From NCBI GenBank assembly GCA_963664065.1, contig OY760942.1:1612001-1676000 (forward strand): a stretch of DNA of 64,000 nt, read 5' to 3'. Under the pieces are notes generated by a model. It saw nothing but the letters and a program-made list of their open reading frames with translations. It made no database searches and was not told the origin of the DNA. The stretch is from JABDJL01 sp963664065 (GTDB taxonomy: Bacteria > Pseudomonadota > Gammaproteobacteria > Xanthomonadales > SZUA-36). Positions within the stretch are counted from its first letter, which is position 1; every line of letters starts with the position of its first letter. Below are positions 8,039 to 16,611 of the stretch, in pieces. The position numbers were made by a program, and so were the translations under genes.

Positions 8039-8446
8039 TCAGGCGATATCGCCGCCCGGCTCCAGCGCCTTTTCTATGCTGTCTGCAAAAGGCGCCATAG
8101 TATTGATTACGTATTCCAGTTCCTGGTCATTGAGGGTGGAATAGGGCATGTTTTCACACAATTTGATATATGGTGTGCCGTCCAGGTCTCCGACCGCAAG
8201 GTAGCCGATTCTTTGCATCTGATTGATTCTAAGCCATTTCTCTGCATCAAAGTCAGCCAGCGGAACCACCGGGGTTTCAATCCGCAAGAAACGACGCCCA
8301 TCTGATGTTTTCAGTTCAGCCAGGAACATACTTTGTTTTCTTTCACTTTCATCTGCAGGGCTTTCAAAGCCGAGCAAAAAGGGCTCGTCAATCATGAGTG
8401 AATGATGACCCATGACATGGTTTCTGATTTCAGCGAAGGTTTTCAT
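8039..8446 (-). CDS. Conserved hypothetical protein (135 residues)
   Basis: A soluble, acidic alpha/beta protein with no signal peptide. It begins MKTFAEIRNHVMGHHS and carries the strand-rich pattern RRFLRIETPVVPLADFD and RIGYLAVGDLDGTPYIKL, followed by an acidic C-terminal helix. The fold pattern loosely resembles the YbjN/type III chaperone-like group, but I do not recognise it with confidence. It lies downstream of the short-chain dehydrogenase (41-bp gap) at the end of the leucine-catabolic cluster and 16 bp before mscS, so it may be read through with either. Confidence 0.5.
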   Translation of the reverse strand: MKTFAEIRNHVMGHHSLMIDEPFLLGFESPADESERKQSMFLAELKTSDGRRFLRIETPVVPLADFDAEKWLRINQMQRIGYLAVGDLDGTPYIKLCENMPYSTLNDQELEYVINTMAPFADSIEKALEPGGDIA

Positions 8447-8487
8447 TGGTTTTTTACCTTGTTTTATAGTTTGGGCTACCTGGTGAT

Positions 8488-9255
8488 TTACTTGGGTTGA
8501 AGCCGGACTGCACCGTCAAGCCTTATGGTCTCGCCATTAAAATACGCATTCTCCACGATGTGCGCGGCCAATTCAGCGAACTCTTCCGGCCTGCCCAGGC
8601 GGCTGGGGAATGGGATGGACGCGCCCAGCGCCTCTTGCATATGCTCCGGCATGCCCTCAAGCATCGGGGTCCAGAAGATTCCTGGGGCAATGGCCATCAC
8701 GCGTACCCCGATTCGCGCAAATTCACGTGCTATAGGCAACGTCATCCCAACGATGCCAGCCTTGGATGCGGAATAGGCGGCCTGGCCGATCTGGCCTTCG
8801 TAAGCTGCGATGGATGCGGTGGAGATAATCACCCCGCGTTCACCGTCCTCACCTGGTCCGTTGGATTCCATTGCCGCCGCAGCGGCTTTGCAAATGTTAA
8901 AGCTTCCCACCAGGTTGATTTGAATTACCCGGGCAAAAAAATCGAGATCCATCGGTGCTTCCCGGCCCAGCACACGGCCATCACCAATGATTCCGGCACA
9001 ATTGACAGCAAGGTTGAGACTGCCCATTCGCTCTACAGCCGTATCTACCGCGGTCTGGACGGCAGATTCACTTGTGACATCGGCATTGATGTAACTGGCG
9101 GCTCCACCCAGTTCGGTAACTGCCGCCGCTCCCGCGTCATCATTGATATCGAGTAATACCGTTTGCCCGCCATCGGCAACGACCTTACGTGCAACCGCCA
9201 GGCCGAGACCGGATACGCCGCCGGTAATCAGAGATTTGACTTTATTCATCTTCAT
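8488..9255 (-). CDS. Short-chain dehydrogenase, 3-hydroxyacyl-CoA dehydrogenase type 2 like
   Basis: A 255-residue classical SDR. The NAD-binding motif TGGVSGLGLAVA is at about 11-22, NCAGI in the middle, and the catalytic YSASKAG follows a conserved Ser. The insertion GREAPMDLDFFARVIQINLVGSF and the C-terminal FNGETIRLDGAVRLQPK match the HSD17B10-like group, which oxidises 2-methyl-3-hydroxybutyryl-CoA and other short 3-hydroxyacyl-CoAs. That fits its place at the end of the leucine/isovalerate operon and suggests it also serves isoleucine breakdown together with the upstream thiolase. The precise substrate is inferred. Confidence 0.85.
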   Translation of the reverse strand: MKMNKVKSLITGGVSGLGLAVARKVVADGGQTVLLDINDDAGAAAVTELGGAASYINADVTSESAVQTAVDTAVERMGSLNLAVNCAGIIGDGRVLGREAPMDLDFFARVIQINLVGSFNICKAAAAAMESNGPGEDGERGVIISTASIAAYEGQIGQAAYSASKAGIVGMTLPIAREFARIGVRVMAIAPGIFWTPMLEGMPEHMQEALGASIPFPSRLGRPEEFAELAAHIVENAYFNGETIRLDGAVRLQPK

Positions 9256-9293
9256 TTTTTTGTTTTCCTTTGGCTCGTTCGCAGAAGATTATG

Positions 9294-10196
9294 TTAATAC
9301 CGCGAGGCTCCTAATATTGCCTCTCCAGCCTTACTCCAATTGGGCCGGTCAAGGCGATTTGAAATCCATCTTCCGGTCATTGCCAGTTTTCTTAAATCTA
9401 CGCCGGTACCGAAGCCTAAACCATGCAGCATGTAGACCACATCCTCGGTAGCCACATTTCCGGAGGCGCCGGGCGCATACGGGCACCCGCCCAGGCCGGA
9501 CACCGATGCGTCTACACAGCGTACGCCCGCTTCGAGACAGGCCAGGATGTTGGCCAGTGCCTGGCCATAAGTATCGTGGAAATGCACCGCCAGCTGGTTC
9601 ATCGGAACAACAGCCGACATGCTGTTGATAAGGCTTCGGGCTTCACCCGGTGTTCCCACACCAATCGTGTCTCCCAGGGAAATCTCGCCGCAACCCAATT
9701 CCATCAGGGTCTTACTGACTTCAATAACGGAATCGAATTCCACTTTCCCTTCATAAGGGCAACCCAGTACGCAGGAAACATACGCCCGTACAGGCAGGCC
9801 TTTGCCCCGGGCTATTTCTGTCACCTCTCCAATACGGGTCAACGACTCGCTGATGCTGCAATTGGTATTGTGCTGGCTGAAACTTTCTGTTGCCGCCGTG
9901 AACACTGAAATCTCGGTAGCGCCGGCCTCAATTGCACGCGCCAGGCCCTTGGTGTTGGGCACCAGTACCGGGTATCGCGTGCCGCCGTAGGGTTCAAGCC
10001 CGGCCATTACCTCGGCGGCATCGGCGAGCTGAGGAATCCTTTCGGGATGCACAAAACTGGTGGTTTCAACTACCGGGAGGCCGCATTCAGACAGACGCGA
10101 GATCAGCTCCAGCTTGGTTGCGGTCGGGACGATGGCTGTTTCGCTTTGCAGACCATCCCTTGGCCCGACCTCTACTATTCGGACCCACTCACCCAT
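9294..10196 (-). CDS. liuE: Hydroxymethylglutaryl-CoA lyase
   Basis: A 300-residue TIM-barrel enzyme that cleaves 3-hydroxy-3-methylglutaryl-CoA to acetyl-CoA and acetoacetate, the last step of leucine catabolism. Conserved motifs include VEVGPRDGLQSE (metal and substrate site, about 8-19), the ETTSFVHP segment, HFHDTYGQALAN (metal-binding His), and the glycine-rich GLGGCPYAPGASGN loop containing the catalytic Cys. Its start codon overlaps the stop of the upstream liuC (shared base at 10196), indicating translational coupling. Confidence 0.94.
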   Translation of the reverse strand: MGEWVRIVEVGPRDGLQSETAIVPTATKLELISRLSECGLPVVETTSFVHPERIPQLADAAEVMAGLEPYGGTRYPVLVPNTKGLARAIEAGATEISVFTAATESFSQHNTNCSISESLTRIGEVTEIARGKGLPVRAYVSCVLGCPYEGKVEFDSVIEVSKTLMELGCGEISLGDTIGVGTPGEARSLINSMSAVVPMNQLAVHFHDTYGQALANILACLEAGVRCVDASVSGLGGCPYAPGASGNVATEDVVYMLHGLGFGTGVDLRKLAMTGRWISNRLDRPNWSKAGEAILGASRY

Positions 10197-10993
10197 CAGT
10201 CTGAGACGACCCAGGAGGGGTCCCGTTTTTCCAGGAACGCGTTCAGTCCTTCCTGGCCCTCAGCTGAAACCCTCAGCTTGGCGATTAACTTTGCTGTGTG
10301 CCCATCCTGCCCCCTTTGGTGTTCTTCGTCGTGGCCCGCGACTGCATTGACCAGCTTTTTACTGGCCAGGACGGCGCCGGGTGCGGCCCTGAGCAAGCGT
10401 GCTATGAATTTGTCCAGAGTCTCGTCCAAGGAATCCGGCGTGGCTACTTCGTTTACCAGCCCTATATCCTTTGCTTTTTGAGCGTTGAAGCGTTCACCGG
10501 TCATAAAGTATCGTCGGGCATTCGACTCGCCAATTCGGCGAAATACATAGGGGGAAATGACCGCTGGTACCAGTCCCAGGGTGGTTTCGGTCAGTCCGAA
10601 ACGAGCTGTCTCACTCGCGATGGAGATGTCGCAGCAGGCAATCAAGCCAAGACCGCCTCCAAATGCAGAACCATTAATCAAGGCGATGGTCGGCCGGTCA
10701 AGGTAATTCAGGGTACGCATCAATTCAGCCAGTTTCAGCGCGTCATTCTCGTTTTCTTCTTCTGATGCATCAGCCATGCTTCGCATCCAGTTCATATCAG
10801 CGCCGGCAGAGAAACTCTTGCCAATACCTGTCAAAACGATCATGCGAACAGCGGAATTTAGTTCAGCTTCCAGTAAACAGCCTGTGAGTATTGCGATCAG
10901 TTCGTGGTCGAATGCATTGTGAACCTGAGGACGATTCAGTGTCAGTCTCAGTACACCGCGTTGATCGAGTTGCTTTAAAAGCTGTGAGTTCAT
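10196..10993 (-). CDS. liuC: Methylglutaconyl-CoA hydratase (enoyl-CoA hydratase family)
   Basis: A 265-residue crotonase-fold protein. The CoA oxyanion-hole motif FSAGADMNWM (about 61-70) and the second loop AFGGGLGLIACCDISIAS with downstream FGLTETTLGLVPAVISPYV are diagnostic. In this operon it most likely hydrates 3-methylglutaconyl-CoA to HMG-CoA, between the carboxylase (liuB) and the lyase (liuE). Family is certain; the exact substrate is assigned from context. Confidence 0.88.
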   Translation of the reverse strand: MNSQLLKQLDQRGVLRLTLNRPQVHNAFDHELIAILTGCLLEAELNSAVRMIVLTGIGKSFSAGADMNWMRSMADASEEENENDALKLAELMRTLNYLDRPTIALINGSAFGGGLGLIACCDISIASETARFGLTETTLGLVPAVISPYVFRRIGESNARRYFMTGERFNAQKAKDIGLVNEVATPDSLDETLDKFIARLLRAAPGAVLASKKLVNAVAGHDEEHQRGQDGHTAKLIAKLRVSAEGQEGLNAFLEKRDPSWVVSD

Positions 10994-11014
10994 GAATAGA
11001 TTAGAGCTTCCCTA

Positions 11015-12643
11015 CTACATACGGAAAATACCGTGACGTCCGCGAACAATCGGTGCATTCGAAGAAGCGTGTAAAGCCCGGCTGAGTACCTTCCTGGTAT
11101 CAACAGGATCAATAATCCCATCATCCCACAAACGGGCGGATGCGTAGTAGGGGTGACCCTGCCGATCATAGTCCTCCCTGATAGGATTCTTGAACGTTTC
11201 TTCGTCTTCTTCTGACCAGCTTCCACCCCTGGCTTCGATGCCGTCGCGTCGCACGGTAGCCAGCACTGTGGCTGCCTGTTCACCGCCCATTACGGAGATA
11301 CGCGCGTTCGGCCACATCCATATGAATTTCGGCTGGTAAGCCCGCCCGCACATCGCGTAATTTCCGGCTCCAAATGAGCCACCGATGATGACGGTGAACT
11401 TGGGAACATGGCTGGTTGCCACCGCCGTTACCATCTTCGCACCGTCCTTTGCAATTCCGGAATTTTCGTACGCCTTTCCTACCATAAAACCAGTAATATT
11501 TTGTAGAAAAATCAATGGAATATTACGTTTATTGCAAATTTGAATGAAATGTGTCCCTTTCAATGCAGATTCGGAAAAAAGAATACCGTTATTGGCCACA
11601 ACACCTACCGGGAATCCATCCAGGTGGGAAAAACCACAGACCAGCGTTTTGCCGTATCTTGCCTTGAATTCGTGGAACTCGCTGCCATCAACCAGGCGCG
11701 CGATTACTTCCCGGATCTTGAGTGGATAACGAATGTCACTGGGAATGACTCCATACAGCTCTTCGGCCGGGTACAAGGGCTCTGCCGGCTCGCGCATTTC
11801 GAGTCCTGATGGCGACACCCGATTCAGATGGGAAAGGGCTACACGGGCCAGCTCCAGGGCATGTGTATCGTCTTCGGCAAAGTGATCAGTGACGCCTGAT
11901 TTGGAACAGTGCACATCTGCGCCACCCAGTGATTCGGCGTCGGTAATTTCACCGGTGGCGGCTTTAACCAGCGGCGGACCACCAAGGAAAATCGTACCTT
12001 GTTCTTTCACGATGATGGATTCGTCACTCATGGCCGGCACATATGCGCCGCCGGCGGTGCAGGAACCCATCACTACAGCAATTTGTGGAACATTGGCAGC
12101 TGATAACCTCGCCTGGTTATAGAAAATTCGCCCGAAGTGATCACGGTCTGCGAATACTTCATCCTGCAGCGGCAGGAATGCGCCACCTGAATCCACCAGA
12201 TAAACGCAAGGTAGATTATTTTCCAGCGCAATTTCCTGCGCTCGCAGATGTTTTTTGACAGTTACCGGGAAATAGGTACCGCCTTTCACCGTGGCATCGT
12301 TGGCTACGATCATTACGTCCCTGTCTGCGACTTTTCCAATACCGGTAACGATTCCTGCACAGGGTGCCTTGCCGTCATACATATCGTGGGCAGCCAATGC
12401 GGACAACTCAAGAAAATCACTGCCATCGTCCAGCAGTGCCTTGATTCGGTCGCGAGGCAGCATCTTGTCGCGTTTAAGATGCTTGAAACGGGCATCGTCG
12501 CCACCGCCGAGTTTGACTGCCTCGAGTTTCTCCTCAAGGTCCGACACCAGCGCTTTCATCGCCAAGGAATTGGCCTGGAATTCTTTAGTCCCTGTATCTA
12601 CCCGGCTGTTGATGACACTCATGCTTTGTAGTCCTTTTGACAT
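11015..12643 (-). CDS. liuB: Methylcrotonyl-CoA carboxylase, carboxyltransferase (beta) subunit
   Basis: A 542-residue biotin-dependent carboxyltransferase that moves carbon dioxide from carboxybiotin to 3-methylcrotonyl-CoA. Recognisable segments are RDRIKALLDDGSDFLELS, the glycine-rich SCTAGGAYVPAMSDE, FLGGPPLVKAATGE, and the C-terminal GSFGAGNYAMCGRAYQP and ISVMGGEQAA, typical of MCC beta rather than acetyl-CoA carboxylase. Two starts are possible: ATG at 12643 (AAAGG at good spacing) and ATG at 12622 (AAAGGA at good spacing). Its partner, the biotin carboxylase/biotin carrier subunit (liuD), is not in the operon or anywhere in this window. Confidence 0.92.
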   Translation of the reverse strand: MSKGLQSMSVINSRVDTGTKEFQANSLAMKALVSDLEEKLEAVKLGGGDDARFKHLKRDKMLPRDRIKALLDDGSDFLELSALAAHDMYDGKAPCAGIVTGIGKVADRDVMIVANDATVKGGTYFPVTVKKHLRAQEIALENNLPCVYLVDSGGAFLPLQDEVFADRDHFGRIFYNQARLSAANVPQIAVVMGSCTAGGAYVPAMSDESIIVKEQGTIFLGGPPLVKAATGEITDAESLGGADVHCSKSGVTDHFAEDDTHALELARVALSHLNRVSPSGLEMREPAEPLYPAEELYGVIPSDIRYPLKIREVIARLVDGSEFHEFKARYGKTLVCGFSHLDGFPVGVVANNGILFSESALKGTHFIQICNKRNIPLIFLQNITGFMVGKAYENSGIAKDGAKMVTAVATSHVPKFTVIIGGSFGAGNYAMCGRAYQPKFIWMWPNARISVMGGEQAATVLATVRRDGIEARGGSWSEEDEETFKNPIREDYDRQGHPYYASARLWDDGIIDPVDTRKVLSRALHASSNAPIVRGRHGIFRM

Positions 12644-12650
12644 TAGCCTT

Positions 12651-13826
12651 TTAAGCTAACTCGATAGCAAGTGCTGTTGCCTCTCCACCACCATTGCAAA
12701 GAGCTGCAATACCCTTCTTGAAACCCCGTTGTGCAAGGGCGTTGATCAAAGTGACCACGATTCGCGCACCGGAAGCCCCGATCGGGTGGCCCAACGCGCA
12801 GGCACCGCCGTTAACATTGACCCGGTCATGATCCAGCTTATGATCTCTCATGGCTGCCATTGTGACTGCCGCAAACGCCTCGTTGACTTCAAACAGGTCA
12901 ACTTCGTTCTTGTCCCAGCCGGCTTTTTCCAGCGCCTTTGTAATCGCGCCAATCGGCGCTGTGGTAAACCATTCCGGTGCCTGGGAATGCGTCGCATGCG
13001 CCACGATGGTGGCCAGGGGTGTGACGCCCAGCTGTTGAGCTTTAGCCTCGCTCATCAATATAGTGGCTGCGGCGCCGTCGGAAATTTTCGAGGAACTGGC
13101 GGCTGTCACGGTGCCGTCTTTCGCAAATGCAGCCCTTAGCGCGGGAATTTTTTCAATATTACAGCGCGGTGGTTCTTCATCACGGTCAACGATCGTCTCG
13201 CCGCGGCGCGATTTAACCGTTACCGGCGTGATTTCAGACTGGAACTCGCTATCCATGGCTCGTTGCGCTCGCTCGATGGTCTCGATGGCAAAAGCATCTT
13301 GGTCTTCACGGCTGAATTCATATTTATCAGCGCATTTCTGACCGAAAATACCCATCATGAAGCTTTCATCCGGATCCTGCAGGCCGTCGTAAAACAGGTG
13401 GTCAACCACTTCGCCATGACCCATCCGGTAACCGCCGCGGGCTTTTAGCAACAGGTAGGGCGCGCGGCTCATGGACTCCATACCGCCGGCAACAACAATC
13501 TCTTCAGAACCGGCAAGAATCTGGTCGTGGCCCAGGTGGATGGCCTTGAGGCCTGAGCTACAGGCCTTGTTGATGGTCAGAGCAGAAGCACTGTCTGGAA
13601 TTCCGGCTGCTCTTGCAGCAATACGCGCTGGCGCCTGGCCGACACCCGCTGGCAGGCAGCAACCCATAATGACATCATCGACCTGCGATACGTCTATGCC
13701 AGCCTGTTCAATGGCGCCGGTAATGGCCGCAGCACCCAGGTCGGTGACGGGCACATCACTGAATTGTCCCTGGAACGAGCCGATGGCTGTGCGTTTGGCG
13801 CCGGCGATGATGACTCTGTTACTCAC
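12651..13826 (-). CDS. Acetyl-CoA C-acyltransferase (thiolase)
   Basis: A 391-residue thiolase II-type enzyme that splits or condenses acetoacetyl-CoA and related 3-ketoacyl-CoAs. The nucleophilic Cys89 lies in NKACSSGLKA, and the other active-site blocks are NEAFAAV, NGGACALGHPIGASGAR and the C-terminal CNGGGEATALA containing the second Cys. In the operon it would convert the acetoacetate-derived product of leucine breakdown, or 2-methylacetoacetyl-CoA from isoleucine, to acetyl-CoA. It is separated from the upstream liuA by 199 bp that hold a 109-bp near-palindrome. Confidence 0.92.
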   Translation of the reverse strand: MSNRVIIAGAKRTAIGSFQGQFSDVPVTDLGAAAITGAIEQAGIDVSQVDDVIMGCCLPAGVGQAPARIAARAAGIPDSASALTINKACSSGLKAIHLGHDQILAGSEEIVVAGGMESMSRAPYLLLKARGGYRMGHGEVVDHLFYDGLQDPDESFMMGIFGQKCADKYEFSREDQDAFAIETIERAQRAMDSEFQSEITPVTVKSRRGETIVDRDEEPPRCNIEKIPALRAAFAKDGTVTAASSSKISDGAAATILMSEAKAQQLGVTPLATIVAHATHSQAPEWFTTAPIGAITKALEKAGWDKNEVDLFEVNEAFAAVTMAAMRDHKLDHDRVNVNGGACALGHPIGASGARIVVTLINALAQRGFKKGIAALCNGGGEATALAIELA

Positions 13827-13882
13827 GTTTATTACTCCAAAATTATAATGTTCTGTCTATTTGAGTGTTTTCAAGCATTGCA

Positions 13883-13991
13883 GGCGAGTACCGGGTGTCT
13901 CTTTTTGAGGACTACCAAACAGGGAAGTTTGGTCCGAGCCTGCACGGATGCATTCACGGTGTGCCTCAAAAGGAGATACGCGGTGCTCGCC
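13883..13991. repeat. 109-bp near-palindromic element inside the leucine-catabolic operon
   Basis: The two 28-nt arms (13883-13910 and 13964-13991) are inverted copies matching at 24 of 28 positions. The outer ends read GGCGAG and CTCGCC. The 53-nt centre contains a second perfect 7-bp hairpin (ACCAAAC, loop, GTTTGGT at 13913-13932). As RNA on the operon strand it would fold into a long stem with a branched top. It may be a non-autonomous mobile palindrome of the ERIC or MITE kind, or an RNA-stability element setting the ratio of upstream to downstream genes. No coding frame crosses it. Confidence 0.75.
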
Positions 13992-14025
13992 ACAGCAATG
14001 CGGATTGGAGAGCATCTCCTATTTG

Positions 14026-15186
14026 CTACACCTTACCTCGGACCAGCTCGCGGCCAATCAGCATTTTGCGTATTTCGTTGGTACCTGCACCGATTTCGTA
14101 CAATTTGGCATCCCTGAGGATACGCCCGGCAGGGAATTCATTGATATAACCATAGGCGCCCAGCGACTGAATGGCCTCGAGACCAACTTCGACTGCTGAT
14201 TGAGAAGCGTGCAGCAGGCAGGCTGCCGGGTCGATGCGGGATTTCCGCCCGGCGTCATAATCTTCGGCGACCCGGTAAACGAAGGCGCGTGAAGACTGTA
14301 GGGCGGTGTACATGTCCGCCAGCTTGGCTTGCATGATGCCGAACTCGCCAATCGGCTTATCGAACTGCTTGCGCTCGCGCAAATAAGGCAGTACCAGGTC
14401 AATGGCGGCCTGCATCAAGCCCAAAGGGCCGCCGGAAAGGACCAGCCGTTCCATGTTGAGCCCGGTCATCAGGACCTTGACGCCGTTGTTGACCTCGCCC
14501 AGGACATTTTCAGCAGGAATCTTGCAGTTTTCAAAAACCAGTTCGCTGGTATTTGACCCGCGCATGCCGAACTTGTCGAGTTTTTGGGCGGAACTGAAGC
14601 CGGGCATGCCTTTTTCCACGATAAAGGCGGTCATGCAACGAGAACCGGCTTCTTTACCCGCGGTACGCATATACACCACTGCCAGGTCGGCTTCCGGCCC
14701 GTTGGTTATCCACATCTTGCTACCATTCGCGACCCAGGCACCGGCGCGTAATTCTGCGCGGCAACTCATGGAGCCAACCACATCGGAACCGGCTCCCGCT
14801 TCGGACATGGCCAGCGCGCCTACCCACTCGCCGGAACATAGCTTCGGTAGATAGCGGACTCGCTGTTCATCACTGGCATTGCGATGCAGGTTGTCCAGGC
14901 AGAGGTTTGAATGTGCGCCGTAGGAAAGTCCCACCGAGCCGGAAGCACGGGAGATTTCCTCCATTGCGATCACGTGTGCCATGTAGCCCATTTCGGAACC
15001 GCCGAATTCGGCGGGAATGGTAATACCCAGCAAGCCGAGTTCCCCCAGCTTCACCCACAAATCCTGGGGAAAGGCGTTGCTCGTGTCGATATCGTCTGCC
15101 CTGGGCGCGATCTCCTGCGCGGCAAAGCGCCGCACGGTATCCCGTAGCAGGTCCAGTTCTTCGGACAATTGGAATTCAGTACTCAT
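14026..15186 (-). CDS. liuA: Isovaleryl-CoA dehydrogenase
   Basis: A 386-residue FAD-dependent acyl-CoA dehydrogenase that converts isovaleryl-CoA to 3-methylcrotonyl-CoA. The start is ATG at 15184-15186 (MSTEFQLSEELD); the frame is open upstream but that extension lacks family similarity. Motifs include AMSEAGAGSDVVGS and WITNGP (flavin site), the LSYGAHSNLCLDN segment typical of isovaleryl-CoA dehydrogenases, LNMERLVLSGGPLGLMQAA, and the C-terminal YEIGAGTNEIRKMLIGREL. It starts 13 bp after the leucine dehydrogenase stop, so both are in one transcript. Confidence 0.93.
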   Translation of the reverse strand: MSTEFQLSEELDLLRDTVRRFAAQEIAPRADDIDTSNAFPQDLWVKLGELGLLGITIPAEFGGSEMGYMAHVIAMEEISRASGSVGLSYGAHSNLCLDNLHRNASDEQRVRYLPKLCSGEWVGALAMSEAGAGSDVVGSMSCRAELRAGAWVANGSKMWITNGPEADLAVVYMRTAGKEAGSRCMTAFIVEKGMPGFSSAQKLDKFGMRGSNTSELVFENCKIPAENVLGEVNNGVKVLMTGLNMERLVLSGGPLGLMQAAIDLVLPYLRERKQFDKPIGEFGIMQAKLADMYTALQSSRAFVYRVAEDYDAGRKSRIDPAACLLHASQSAVEVGLEAIQSLGAYGYINEFPAGRILRDAKLYEIGAGTNEIRKMLIGRELVRGKV

Positions 15187-15199
15187 ATTTGAAGGCCGG

Positions 15200-16303
15200 T
15201 TAAGCTGAATTTCGCTCGCGCCCGGGGAAGCGATGTGGCTTGCCCATGTGCGGCATCTTGATTTTGCCCAGGATTTCGATGCGTTCCTCGGCCATGCGAT
15301 CGGACGCCTGCCATGTAGGGATACCGTCACGATCGGCAATTTTGAAGATACGTCCGACGTTGTAGTAAATCGTCCGCGACATGCGGTAAGCGCGTTCCTC
15401 GCTGTAGCCTTCAAACTCGATGGATACGTTCATCAGGCCGCCGGCGTTTACCGCGTAATCCGGCGCATACAATATGCCGCGGTCTTCCAAATCGCTTCCA
15501 GCCTCATCGGTGGCCAACTGGTTGTTGGCAGCCCCGGCTACAATTTTGAACTTCAAACGGGGAAGGGTGCTCTGGTTAATGACCGCACCCAATGCGCAGG
15601 GGCTGAATACATCGGCTTCCACATCATAAATATCATCCAGCCCTACAGCCTCGGCGCCGAGTTCAACACAGGCATCGACCGCCTCCTCGTTGATGTCGGT
15701 AACGAAGACCTTTGCGCCTTCTTCACGCAGCAAACGAACCAGGTGAAAACCGACATGGCCGGCGCCCTGGACGGCAAAGCTGTATTGGCTAACATCCTCA
15801 CTGCCAAACTTGTGTTGCAAAGCGGCGCGAATGCCCTGCACTGTTCCATATGCGGTGAAGGGTGAAGGATCGCCTGAGCCACCGTGAACCTGGTGGACTC
15901 CGACTACATTATTGGTCTCCTGGAAAATGAACTCCATATCATTGACATCAATGCCGACGTCTTCAGCAGTGATGTAGCGGCCGTTGAGGGTATCGATAAA
16001 CTTGCCCAGCGAACGAAACAGGGCTTCTGTCTTGTCTTTACGGGGGTCGCCGATGATGACGGCCTTACCGCCGCCCAGGTTCAGTCCGGATACCGCGGCT
16101 TTGTAGGTCATGCCGCGGGAGAGCCGCAGAACATCATCCAGTGCTTCCTGTTCGGTACCGTAAGGCCACATTCGCAGTCCGCCCAGTGCCGGACCGAGTG
16201 TGGTGTTGTGAATAGCGATAATGGCTTTTAATCCAACATCGGTGTTATTACAAAACATCACCTGTTCATGCTTTGAAGCATGAATCGTTTCAAACAGTTC
16301 CAC
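15200..16303 (-). CDS. Leucine dehydrogenase (Glu/Leu/Phe/Val dehydrogenase family)
   Basis: A 367-residue NAD-dependent enzyme that oxidatively deaminates leucine, valine or isoleucine to the 2-oxo acid. Catalytic lysines are at 68 (GMTYKAA) and 80 (LGGGKAVIIG), the same positions as in Bacillus leucine dehydrogenase. The NAD-binding motif is QGAGHVGFHLVRLL, and ALGAVIN and AGAANNQL are conserved. It is the first gene of the minus-strand operon that continues with liuA, so deamination is coupled to acyl-CoA oxidation. The intervening branched-chain 2-oxoacid dehydrogenase complex is not in the window. Confidence 0.93.
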   Translation of the reverse strand: MELFETIHASKHEQVMFCNNTDVGLKAIIAIHNTTLGPALGGLRMWPYGTEQEALDDVLRLSRGMTYKAAVSGLNLGGGKAVIIGDPRKDKTEALFRSLGKFIDTLNGRYITAEDVGIDVNDMEFIFQETNNVVGVHQVHGGSGDPSPFTAYGTVQGIRAALQHKFGSEDVSQYSFAVQGAGHVGFHLVRLLREEGAKVFVTDINEEAVDACVELGAEAVGLDDIYDVEADVFSPCALGAVINQSTLPRLKFKIVAGAANNQLATDEAGSDLEDRGILYAPDYAVNAGGLMNVSIEFEGYSEERAYRMSRTIYYNVGRIFKIADRDGIPTWQASDRMAEERIEILGKIKMPHMGKPHRFPGRERNSA

Positions 16304-16611
16304 TAAGTGCTCCTCTGGAAGCTGGTTTATCGTGCGGTGTGAGGTGTCGCAGACCAGTGATCACCCCGGCGTAAATATTAGTATTTTGTTCCTACGTTCA
16401 TGCAGGCAATCAAACCGACAGTTCCGTTAGAGGAATTGTTTCCTGCCCGCCCTCAATTCAGCCGCCGATTATATCGTAAAGCAGCATTTTCCACACCTTG
16501 ATAACGGTCGTGATTTAGTTCGCCCGGCGGAAACAATTCATGCTCCCAATACGAAATATCACAGCGTCCGGTGTTTATGAAGTTTCTGAAAATAAATGTG
16601 GATGGGTGCGC
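16304..16611 (-). promoter_or_regulatory. Presumed promoter region of the leucine-catabolic operon
   Basis: This 308-bp gap precedes the leucine dehydrogenase gene and holds no convincing open frame. On the minus strand a perfect TATAAT lies at 16468-16473, but I see no good -35 hexamer at the usual distance, which would suit an activator-dependent promoter. No operator palindrome was clear enough to call. Confidence 0.3.
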
